NCBI GenBank assembly: GCA_936440205.1
Contig: OW387141.1
Coordinates: forward strand, 44,897,307 to 44,961,306
DNA length: 64,000 nt
From: Lepidonotus clava
Taxonomy: Eukaryota > Annelida > Polychaeta > Phyllodocida > Polynoidae
Reading direction: 5' to 3'
A program made the position numbers and the translations under genes. Position 1 is the first letter of the stretch, and each line of letters starts with the position of its first letter. Shown here in pieces: positions 11,871 to 22,190 of the stretch. The notes beneath the pieces were generated by a model. That model searched no databases. It had not been told where the DNA came from and was given only the letters and a program-made list of their open reading frames with translations.

Positions 11871-12822
11871 GCTCTAGAAGAAAAACTATGTATAACCATT
11901 TAGAAGTTAGTAGTCTGCCCAATCAGCACTCTGCCTCCTTCATTAACAGAAAAAAGTAGAATAAAAAGAAAAAGAAAGTTATAAAAACCGAACGGTTATT
12001 ACCGGATTTACCTGAAAACACAATCCTGACGATATTAATGATGATCGTTATCTAAGCGACTATAGTCCCCTTTTTTCATGAGCTCTGGGGATTGTCAAAC
12101 CACAGGTGTATGCGCATTCAGATGACAAACTATGACGTTTGTTGGAAACGCTGCTTACATGAGAATTAAATGTATGTTGGACGTTATAGAACCGTATTGA
12201 CGGAATTTATGAATAAAACACCTGTCATCCACTGTTTTGATTCATTCAAATACATTTCTATTAACGAAAACATCTTCTATCATTGTTTGGCTTTGATCTT
12301 CTAGAGGAAGCAATATTCTCAATCGATATTGTATACAAGCACTCGGCTCCAGTAAGACAAACCAGGCGTTCGGGGTTGATGGACATATTAATGTTAGTAC
12401 TATGGTGGAAGTGTAAATTGATATCAAAATGACTGCATGCATCAATCTTCTTTTTTTTTTATTTGAATTGCTGGCAGAAACATTTAAAAGAGAATATTGT
12501 CCTAAAGTAATCCACTATACTGGCCTCTTTTATTGGCAGCAATTCTAAAGTCATTTCTGTAATAACGAGGATAACGTATCATAAGAGGCAAAGCAGTGCC
12601 CCATCAAACCCCTCAGAATATGTAAAGATGTGAACTTACTTGAGTTTTTGCCCTTTTACTGATAAAATCAATCAATCATATGAATATTATTTCTCTGTTC
12701 AAATCTCATTTTTGCAAATTATTGGCCATGGGCGAATGCACAACTATGTGCATTATGCTAAATTTAATAGATTTACCAATAAGAAGGGGACAGATTCTGG
12801 GGGTTTAAGATAGAACGGAAAG

Positions 12823-12865
12823 CAGGGGCAGATACAGGATTTCCAAAAGGGGAGGGGGTTCAGCT
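12823..12865 (+). mobile_element. Isolated transposon end, hAT-like
   Basis: The sequence starting CAGGGGCAGATACAGGATTT closely matches the reverse complement of 39531-39573 (CCAGGGCGGATACAGGGTTT). The CAGGGGCGGAT-type terminus is common in hAT elements. The partner end was not found nearby. Confidence 0.4.
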
Positions 12866-13101
12866 GCCGCATATAGGCTATGTGCCAAAACTGCGCACAT
12901 TCAAGTGTACATGCATGCTCATATCATTTCTCCCTTTTTTTGTAGTTTAGGGGTCCACCAACAGGAGAGATCGGGATAATCACCAGCTATACTTTCATCA
13001 TTTTACACGTGGCTCCCCCCAGAGGGCGCCCCGTCCCCCCTTCTCACCCCTCCTTTACTCAGGCCCTCATGTATCATTTCTACCCCGTGAACACTGCCCG
13101 A

Positions 13102-13177
13102 TGGCGCGCCAAATTGACACCTGCTAGACCGGAAGTTACATGCCTCACCTGTCACGTGATGTATTGCTAGCCAATCA
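13102..13177 (+). promoter_or_regulatory. Promoter-like cluster: E2F, ETS, E-box and CCAAT motifs
   Basis: Within 76 bases lie TGGCGCGCCAAA (13102-13113), ACCGGAAGT (13128-13136), GTCACGTGAT (13151-13160) and CCAATCA (13171-13177). This set is typical of TATA-less housekeeping promoters. No gene was confirmed downstream. An ATG followed by a GTGAGT donor lies at 13493-13513. Confidence 0.4.
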
Positions 13178-14020
13178 CAGCCCCAGAAGCGTCAGGCCAG
13201 AAGTTGTGGGGGTCGTAGTCCTTCCATGACCTAGATACTTCTTACATAATAGGTCCTTACATTCACAAGAGTCAATGGCTACTAGTAGTCACTAAAATGT
13301 GTAAGAAATTATTATATTTGCCCTCTATAAATGGCATGGGGAACCCCTTTGATGGTTGTGTGGGTGTTGTTGGTTTATGGCATAAACCAGCAGCTGCAAA
13401 GCATGCTGGGATTTGGATGGGTATTCCTGCCTAACATGGTTGCCAGTTTACAGACTCACTTTGGGAAACAGTTGGTCTGAGCTCGACAGACTATGGAGGT
13501 CCCAGCAGTGAGTGAGAGGGATTATGGGACTGTAGCGGGGCAGGAGGCGCAGTGGGAGAGTTAACTTCGCACCTCATTGTGCTTTATATGTGTCCAATTG
13601 CCCCAATTCACTCCGTTTTGGAGCTTGAGGAAGTCATGTTTGAATGAAAGAAGAGGCCTGTTTCATCCCTGTTTCATATTGAAAGAAAGAGAAAGTTAAG
13701 AAAGTTCACGTTTCATAAGGTAATGGAGCCATTTTAAATTATCATTTGCCAGGAGAATTTGTTCATTAACGGAGCTTTAATGGTAATCTGAATGGAGGTT
13801 TTGCGGTTACTAAAAATGTTTTGCGGGTCCCTAAAAGATATTTGGGAACCCTTAATGGAGGATTTCTGTGCGAAACACGTTTTGCAATCTTCCACAATGT
13901 TTCTTTCAAGGATGCATGGAGTCTCTTTTATAACGGTTATTCTTAAGAAACAGACCCTTTACAGACCCCTCCTCCACAGTCAATATGGTTTGCTTATAGT
14001 ATGAGTTATGTTTGTAAGGC

Positions 14021-14215
14021 GACCTTGGACGCTACCCTACAAAAGGATGGTATCCAGCAAAAGGGTTACATTTGTCACTTAGCATCAAGCTAAAACTGCT
14101 ATCCTACAAAAGAAGGCTATCCATCAGAACCTGTTTGTTGGATAGCGTTCAGGTCATGCTGCTATCCTTCAAAATGACGCTATCCAACAAAAAGTTTATA
14201 TTCATCATTTAGCAT
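14021..14215. repeat. Imperfect direct repeats, units of about 65-80 bp
   Basis: The phrases GCTATCCTACAAAAG, GCTATCCAACAAAA and CATTTAGCATCA recur two to three times with substitutions, together with an inverted GTTGGATAGCG. No coding capacity. Confidence 0.55.
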
Positions 14216-14618
14216 CATAAATGGTCGGCGAAGTTGTTTAGAAATAGTCATGATCATGTTAGCCTCTTTACATTGGTTATAGCTATGTAGTTGTTGGCAT
14301 GACCAGGAGGAATCTGGCCGATTCTGTACTCCTGCATAGATTGCTCGCGTGCCATTCTACAAAGGACCTATACATCCTGGACATGCTGCATGCCAAAAGG
14401 CGCCCATTTACATCACCAACATCATCATAGAATGAATGAATCATCCCATTAACGTTCAACAGTCACATTTGCTGTAACTCTCAATGCATCTGCATGTCAT
14501 ATCCAAGTTCAGGCATAACATATCTTTATGAAATATATTACGTACTTACGGATATATAATATTGTAAGTTCTTGTATTGTACATATCTCATGTATACATG
14601 ATGAGAGTCAATTACACT

Positions 14619-14671
14619 CCATGGAAAATCCAAGTTAATCTATATCTACAATAATATTGGATTTTCTATGG
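14619..14671. repeat. 15-bp inverted repeat (hairpin)
   Basis: CCATGGAAAATCCAA at 14619-14633 pairs with TTGGATTTTCTATGG at 14657-14671 (14 of 15 positions), with a 23-base loop. It may be a small MITE remnant. Confidence 0.45.
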
Positions 14672-16021
14672 AACGTCACTAGCATAATTTGGATGTGTGT
14701 GAAACAAACAACATCATAGAGTTAATAATATATGGCAATTAGACAGTCAGTACCCCCTCTGCACCCACTGGACAACCAGCCCATAATGTAATTAGATCAC
14801 CACCAAAATCTTTGATGGGGAGTTGTCATAAGGCAAATCATCTTTCTACATATGCATGATTATTCTTTCTATTTTCGACAACCTTTATTGGATACAATTA
14901 TCTTTAGATAAATGAAGCCGGCATCGAGAATCTTATCCAGAACATAATACTATGGTCGACAGCAATATCTCTGGGTTTTGAGGACTGTTTTTATTAGCAA
15001 TTTCACAGTAAGTTAAATGGCACTTGAGAACGGGAAGGACGGGCATAAATCTTCACCAGACCATTATGATGAATAAAAGTCATATGATGAGCTATAATGG
15101 GCGGTATCTCCAGCGGATAAACAAATCCCTCTGGTCACATAAACATCATTGAGGCAGAGACTAAGACGTAGACGTACGGCTTATAGAGCCCCCAGCACCC
15201 TCCTCTAGTGAGGGGGCTTATAGTACTATTAGGTTTTTGTTGGTAATCGTGCGCGTCCTGCTATATATATATAATTCAATTGAGTATTAGATCGCGTTTA
15301 AACTTTCAGCATCAGTGAACTCTGGGGCTGTGTTTACGTCGTCCTGAATAATTATGCACTTTATCCCCTTCCCCTCTTATCAGAATCATGCCAAGTGTTA
15401 CTTTGATGATGTGTTAGCAAGTTCTGAGCTATGACGTTCTCCACAAGCAATTAGATAACGCATACTTTTTACGTTACAAATGTTGTAAGCTTTGTTAATT
15501 TGATTTTGTATTTCTAATCTAATCTAATGGTGGACTCTCATAATGAAATTCTACATGAACATAGATAATCACACCACAAACACCTGTATTTTAGTGCAAA
15601 CGTTGGGCGAGTAATTGCTTCCATGTGAAATTTGAAAGAAATACAAAATATAAAAGGTACGCCATTATAGTTCGTGAATCACGTTCCAGGTGGAAATAAA
15701 TCCTGATTAGGTGCATTTAGAACTGCACTTGAGGATTTAGGCTTCATCCAGTTAACGATGGGTATCTGGAGTATATTGGCACCTAGGGCGTCAGTATCCT
15801 AGTAATAGTATTAGAGTGCCCACGTGCTTATCAGGAATCAATATAACTGTAATCACGTTAAATATAGGTAATTCTTTGCCGTCAGTTTCAAAATAGAATC
15901 TCATAAAGTGTGATATCATAATTACAGGCATTCTAGGAGGAAAATTTTATATTGAAGATATTCAATTGAAACACGGTTATCTTGGGTAATATTCTGATTT
16001 ATCTTACAAGAAAGATCATTG
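14672..16021. other. Intergenic, no gene seen
   Basis: AT-rich sequence with one short TA run near 15263. Nothing else was recognised. Confidence 0.4.
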
Positions 16022-16025
16022 ATAG

Positions 16026-17000
16026 TGTGACGTTCCTCGGTAGTTCGGGGTTTCCGATTTCTACAACAGAGGGACGTGGGGGTTGTTTCGGGTCTCAGCC
16101 GGACAGGGAGTCCGAGCAAGAAGCCGAGATGTGAGATCAAAAGTCATGCCTCGCGCACGAGGGGGATTGAGCGGGTCGATCACGAAATCGGTATTCGTTG
16201 ACGAGGGAGGGGTGTATCTGCCGGGCTGGACCGAGGGGTCTCAGCCATCAGGCGTGGGGTCCGGGCACTTCTGTTATCGGGTGGAGGATTGCGGAGGAGG
16301 AAAAATGGTATGGATGGGTGCGGGCTGTTTCCTTTGTGCTGGCACTCTCTTCGGGGCCCACTGCGGACGGTCTACCCTCGTTCTCGTCCAGTGGGGGTGT
16401 CGGGCCGACGGTCGCCTATTGTTTGGTAGCGTGGGGCCGAGCCGGTCGTGCCTTCTTGCCCCCGATCCCTGGATTTCCGCTCACTATTTCAGGCCTTCGT
16501 GCCAGTCCGGTCTTCAATTCTCGGGACTCCATCCGGGCCATCTCGGGCTTTTGTGCCATGTTTCGGTCCCTCAGGTCTTCGGGACCCCGTCCTAACTTTC
16601 GTCTAATTTCCTATAACTTTCACTATTTTACTTGTACTTTCTAGTTAATTAGCCTGTATTGGATCATCTTATCGGTTACCATAGGAAGAAGACACCTGTT
16701 GACACAAGGAGTACTGCGAAGGAACTCTTTTATTCTCGGGCCTCACCGCCCCTTTTATAGTCTAGTGGTCAGCCCTCATTGGCTGTTTCTGATCACGTGG
16801 TCATAATGACGTCATTTCCGGTTTACATTCATCACTCCCGGTTTACATATTTCTCGGGTCTTTCGGGTTTCGGGCTTTTACAGTTTCGGGCTTTTCGGGC
16901 TTTTCGGGCCTTTCGGGCTTTTCGGGCCCGTTACAAAATACCGTACCGTCTTACTTTCCATATTTCAACCTTGATAACTGATGAATAGACATTCATCACA
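16026..17000 (-). mobile_element. Solo LTR of an LTR retrotransposon (copy 1)
   Basis: It has TG...CA ends with terminal TGTGA/TCACA, and is flanked by a 4-bp target duplication ATAG (16022-16025 and 17001-17004). Read on the - strand it has ETS (CCGGAAA), CRE (TGACGTCA), CACGTG and CCAAT motifs, then a TATAAAAGG box at about 16752-16759 and an AATAAA at about 16732. This fits U3 then R. No internal region or coding domain adjoins it. It is clearly diverged from copy 2 at 17846, so it is an old independent insertion. The family is probably Gypsy-like from the 4-bp duplication, but this is unproven. Confidence 0.8.
16853..16932. repeat. TTTCGGGC microsatellite inside the LTR
   Basis: About eight to nine copies of an 8-10 base TTTCGGGCTT-like word. 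The second LTR has only about three, so the run expanded in this copy. Confidence 0.7.
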
Positions 17001-17051
17001 ATAGGCTCATTAATTCAAGATAACACACCTAGAAATATCTAAACAAATGTT

Positions 17052-17470
17052 TCATCACATGAAATCACATGGCCTTCAGTATGGAGGCCTTTATGGGAGA
17101 CATTTCTCAAACAGGTTTCCCAGCATTATTTCAATATTAATACCCACTAGCGCATCAGGAATCTAAACATTAGATTCCGTGTAACACGTTTGATGGCTTC
17201 ATACAAAATGTATGTCTAAAAGAATGTTCAATTACGTCAGAACACATCTCTGTAAGTAGGGAAGCCTTTATAGGAAACATTTCTCATACACGTTTCTCAG
17301 AACTATTTCAATGTTACTGACATAAAACCTCTTGGTGTAATGGGAATTGGAAAAGGTACCTATATAATCATCGTTGTCGTTTAAAAAAAAGTACGTTTGA
17401 GTTATCCTACATTGAAAGCTTGATGGCTTTATATAGAGGATGTATATTGCTAATGTCACCATGAAAAACA
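17052..17470. repeat. Diverged tandem duplication, units of about 190-230 bp
   Basis: A block containing GAGGCCTTTATGGGAGACAT, a TTTCTCA...CAGGTTTC phrase and TTGATGGCTTCATA is followed by a second with GAAGCCTTTATAGGAAACAT, TTTCTCA...CGTTTCTC and TTGATGGCTTTATA. It lies between the two solo LTRs and is unrelated to them. Confidence 0.55.
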
Positions 17471-17845
17471 GGTGATTCCACATGGTGAGGATTTGGTTAC
17501 GTCTTGTAAAAGGTCGTCAATCAGTGTTAAGACGGGTTGGTAAGAAGCAGAAAGAGCGGAACCGAATACGCCGCTGAAATAGTGCGCCGAGTTGATGAAT
17601 GCTAAAAAGGACTGTGTGGTAGATTAAAGAAAGTGGACGGATACTTGGGATCCGTTTCAAGATGAGAATTGTTTGTGAATTCATCAGTGCACGGATTGAA
17701 ATACGCTGTTTCGTAACGACAACTTATGTGAGTAGGTGTTTCACACTGCCTAATTTGTAATCTAAAATTGAATTAAGATCTTGAATCAGTATCAACAACT
17801 TCTGGGGTTTTTAATAAACATTTACTGATACATTTGATAGGTTAT

Positions 17846-18769
17846 TGTGACGTTCATCGGTAGTTCGGGGTTTGCGGTTTCTACAGCAGAGGGACGTGGG
17901 GGTTATTTCGGTTCTCAGCTGGGCACAGAGGCCGAGCAAGAAGCCGAGATGTGAGATCAAGAGTTGTGCCTCGCGCATGAGGGGGGCTGAGTGGGTCGGT
18001 TGGGGGATCGGTATTCGTCGAAGGGGGGAGGGTGTGTTGGTCAGACTGGACCGAGAGGTTTCAGCCATCGGGCGCGGAGGATGGCGGAGGGCAAAAGTGC
18101 GGGGTAGGGGTCCGGGCCGTCTCTTCGTCTTCGCGCTCTCTCGGGCCAGCTGGGGGGGAGATCTGCCTCCTTTTTCTCTCAGCCAGAGGTCGCGGGCCGC
18201 CTATTGTTTGGTAGCGTGGGGCCGAGCTGGTCGCGCCTTGGTACCTCTGGTCATTGGACTACCGCTTACTATTTCGGGCTTCCGTACCTGGCCGGTCTTC
18301 CATTCCCGGGTCGTCAGTCGGGCTATTTCAGGCCTTCGGGCTATGTTTTTCGGTCTTTCGGGCCTTCGGACCCAGTACTATTTTACGTCTAATTTTCCTA
18401 TAACTTTACCAATATTACTTATATTTTCTGGTTACTTAGTCCATATTCGACCATCTTATTGACTGGAATCTTTCCTAAGGGGCTGCTAGAGGAAGAAGAC
18501 ACGTCTGAACACCTCCTTAATATAAATAACTCCTTAATTTTGGGCCTCACCACCCCTTTTATACCTTAGCGGTCAGCTCTGATTGGCTATCTCACGTCAC
18601 ATGGTCATAGTGATGTCACTTGGTCATACTGACGTCATTTCCGGTATACATTATTTCTCGGGTTTTGGGTTTCGGATTTCGGGCCCTTTACAAAGTGCAT
18701 TTAAATCTATCGTATCACTTCATCTTTCACATTCTAGCTTTGACACCGGATGAATAGACATTCATCACA
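17846..18769 (-). mobile_element. Solo LTR of the same family (copy 2)
   Basis: It shares TGTGACGTTC at one end and GAATAGACATTCATCACA at the other with the LTR at 16026, and is collinear with it throughout at visibly reduced identity. It has its own target duplication TTAT (17842-17845 and 18770-18773), so the two are separate insertions and not the two ends of one element. Its - strand carries TGACGTCA, CCAAT and TATAAAAGG motifs in the same order. Confidence 0.8.
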
Positions 18770-19119
18770 TTATGATTCTTGTGCCTCCTTTTAGAAGTTT
18801 ATAGCCATGTTAACACCGTGCAATTGGTTATATTTTTAAGATATGAACTAAGATATTGATCTCAAGTGTACCCATACTTTAAGTTTGTGAAAAATGTGAT
18901 TCACTGTTTTGTGAAGAAAGGAGCTACAATATTGCATATTAATGAATGATAAAACACCTGTTCAACTTTAAACAAATATTGGAATGTATATGCATCATAG
19001 ACATGAATGACATTATAAAATATATCATCAACTGCATGTTGCAACCCTTTATATTGGAACAGACATAGAGAAAACGCTTTCACCAATGGTGCTGCGTTCT
19101 TTTACTTAAACTACACCAG

Positions 19120-19880
19120 CTACATAAACGACGTCGCGTACATACGTCATTTATACTAAAGACAGTGTCTACACGACATAAGAAACACGATACATACGAC
19201 AACAATCAAACCATCTGTAAATTCCAATTTTAATATACTACTACCTTATCGTGTGAATAATAGAATCAATATAGGAAGCCAAGTACGCAACGGCTATATA
19301 CACAACGTTGCCTATGCGACCGAGCTATGTCATTTACACTAAAGACTACATGTTATACGCGATGTTGCCTGAAGAAGATGAACTATGTACATGACAACAA
19401 TAACCACCTATGACTTCCCATTTCCCTACTACTGACATGTCTCGTGAATTAGAGAAGCTATACAGGGAACGTCGCTTCTTTAGGCAGGGTTGTATAAGTG
19501 ACATCACATGAATAGGATGTGCAACGTACACGACATGTATCAAATTCCCATTTCATTAGGCTACTTACACACTCATAAACTGTCACGTATATAATAGTCA
19601 ATTCACGCAATATTGTCACGCAGATTGAGCTTATTGATGCAACCTTGCACATATAGTCATAGGTTGTACACATGACGTTGCCTAAATAAGGAACACTGTA
19701 TAAGCAACAAGAGAGAAGTTACGGAAAAATTAATGATGTCACCATCGATAAATCCCCATTTCCATGCACTACTAACTTGTCGTGTGAATAATAGACACAA
19801 TACATGTGACAATGCTGGGTAAATAGTGGAGCCTATGGAAGCGACGTTACGTGTATAGAGTTAGACAACACTGTCCCTGA
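19120..19880 (+). repeat. Degenerate satellite-like array (TACACGACGTTGCCT / CCCATTTC family)
   Basis: At least four irregular units of roughly 135-210 bp. Each has an ACGACGTTGCCT-like word, a run of CCCATTTCCATACTACTAAC type and often CGTGTGAATAATAG. The last phrase lies near 19226, 19409, 19544 and 19752. The same phrases recur near 27.7-28.2, 49.5-50.0 and 51.1-51.5 kb. Confidence 0.55.
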
Positions 19881-20442
19881 GTCAAATTACTGTAATTATA
19901 TGACCCTATATATAGAACGTAAATAAACCAAGCTATTTTAGCATTAACTATTGTAAAAACAGTATAATGCGAAACGCCCTTTTATGTGTAACATCGAACA
20001 AACATGTATTCATGGTCGGCAGAACTGAAATACAGGTGTGACAACATAAAACACAATTCTTGCACTTACTGAACAATGATAATGATCGCACATGAATCTG
20101 ATAACATTTGCCTCGGGAGGATAGACATTATAGTTGTTGTCCCCGCCCTCGTCTATTATTAATCGTAGTTTATTGTGCATCCACAATGCAAGCTTTCTAT
20201 TCTTGATCAAACAATGGGTTGTATTCATAAGCTTAAGATCATGTATTACAGCCTATTACTTTGCCACCTGAGTCCCTGTGAAATGCTACATCTTATCTAC
20301 AGTTACAGTATCTGTATACAGGCAGGGACCTTAATGCACTGGGCGTCTTACTGAAATCATGAGCCTGTTTGAATAGATTGTTTGTACAGTATCATTGTCA
20401 ACATGACACAATCACGATCTTACATGATTACCCTCCACCAAC

Positions 20443-20807
20443 AGGGGCGGATCCTGACATTGGGCGCAATTCACACTAACAAGATAATAGGTTCGTTTCT
20501 CACATGTTCACATCTTGTTATAACATGATTTATAAAATCAGTACTCTTAACTGTACTTACTGTAAACCTAATACTTGAAACAGGATCATGAGTCTAAAAC
20601 ATCACCTTCTCAAGTCAAATTATTGTATTTGAAGAATCAGATGTTAGAATTAAGACTAGTACTTACTGTAATAACGTGAAACATCCCCATATTCAAGAGT
20701 GGGGGGGGGGGGCGCCCTTTTTTTTGGTATCCTCCTTAATGTTTACAGTTAAAAATATATATTTCGTCCATAAGATAAGGGGGCGGCACCCCATGCAATC
20801 CGTCCCT
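20443..20807. mobile_element. hAT-like MITE
   Basis: The left end CAGGGGCGGAT and right end ATCCGTCCCTG form an 11-bp inverted repeat with one mismatch. The identical 5-mer ACCAA directly abuts both ends as a possible target duplication (part of an 8-bp one would be usual for hAT). There is no transposase frame. A G-run at 20701-20712 lies inside. Confidence 0.5.
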
Positions 20808-21597
20808 GACCAACCCTCAAGAAAAAGATGTGTTTTATTTTCTACTGATACCATTGTATTCAGCTCAGATCAACCTCTGTACCCTTTCAGCTTACAAAGC
20901 TGTCGGTGGTCATCGTAAAAAGGCGCCTCCAATCGACCACTAGACACTCTTATAAGACCCCACGAGGACCAGATGACCCTAAACAGATTTCCTCACGGTC
21001 TATGTCCTTGGCCATTGCCCTCAGTGTCAGGAGGAGCTTTAAAGATGTCCTCCCCAAGGGCCTAATCTAGACGACCTTATCTGAGAGGAATATTCCAGAA
21101 AAAAAAACAGAAAAAGGAAAATAACTGAAAGAGGCTGGTGCCTGTATTGGTCCAGCTGGTGTAGCCATACCGTGCCTCGCCTTAGGAGATTGCTCTAGAC
21201 CCCTAAATTCGACTTGGCGACGTGGGTATTTTTTTTAATTCAACAGGGCGACAAGGGGTTTAGTAAAACGACATGGGTTTTAAAGTTATAGTGAATTGGG
21301 ACATCAGCTTTTTAAAAAAAAGAAAATTGACATGACACATTAAGAAAATATAAGTGGCGGCAAAGACATGAAACATTGGTAATTCTTAAGATATTGAGTG
21401 TAACCAATATCCACAATAATTGGTCTACATTTACTATTCCAAGCTGGTGTACTATACCCGTACGCAAATGGAAGACCAGATAATTGTAGTTTAAACATGC
21501 CTACACTACAATATAAAGATGTCTCAAGAAAATCGACATGTAGTATCAGGACCCCCCATCAAGGTCCTATATTTGTCCTTTCATAAGATACATTTTG

Positions 21598-21660
21598 ATG
21601 AATCTGAGGGGTTCCTAGACACCCTCGGAACCCCTCTTGGGTACGCCACTACATTTCCTA
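21598..21660 (+). mobile_element. Dispersed repeat fragment shared with 25080-25133
   Basis: It reads GGGGTTCCTAGACACCC, then GGTACGCCACT. At 25089 the matching text is GGAGTTCCAGACACCCGC, then GGTACGCCACTG. It is likely the tail of an interspersed element; class unknown. Confidence 0.45.
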
Positions 21661-21915
21661 AACTCGAAATGCGGTATTAGGGCCCCCCATCAGGGCCCCC
21701 CTAGGAGGGGCCCGGGAAGTGCGCCTTTAGTAGGGACGTTTCTCAGTTCGATGTTTACCCGATGGACGCGTCGGGAACATGTTGGGCCAATAAACAAAGC
21801 ACTTTATGGCTTGTTGCAGTGTCTTTAAACGACCATTAGGCCGGGTGGATCGATGGGGGAGTGGCCGAGTGTGGGAGGAGGGTATGGCAAGCCAAATTGG
21901 TAAAATTGGTAAAAT

Positions 21916-22190
21916 ACTGGAAAACAGAGTTATTTTGGGAGGACACTGTTTTCCCGCAGAAAACAACGTTTTTCAATTGGAAGACAATGTTTTCCCAAAA
22001 TAACTCTGATTTTGACTTGAAAAAAATGTTTTCCATGTTTTCCATGGGAAAACACTGGTTTCCATGGGAAAACACTGGTTTCCATGGGAAAACACTGTTT
22101 CCCTTGAGAAAACACTGGTTTCTGGGGGGAAACTCTGTGCAAAATCATTGTTATCCTGTTGGGAAGCATTGTTTTCTCAATTTTACCCAT
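21916..22190. repeat. Palindromic 20-bp minisatellite with a long hairpin
   Basis: The core 22029-22140 is a 20-bp repeat, TTTCCATGGGAAAACACTGG, about five copies decaying outward. Each unit contains a near-palindrome around CCATGG. Just upstream, CAGAGTTATTTTGGGA (21925-21940) is a perfect 16-bp inverted repeat of 21993-22008. Overlapping open frames of ~80-129 codons on both strands come from this composition. Confidence 0.8.

Noticed and set aside
16083-16644. 170- and 148-codon frames on the + strand, and similar ones at 17872-18462
   Set aside because: They lie inside the solo LTRs, opposite to the LTR's own transcription strand, and show no retroelement domain.
16026-18769. The two LTRs as the 5' and 3' ends of a single element
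   Set aside because: Each has its own different 4-bp target duplication, and the 0.85 kb between them holds no retroelement sequence.
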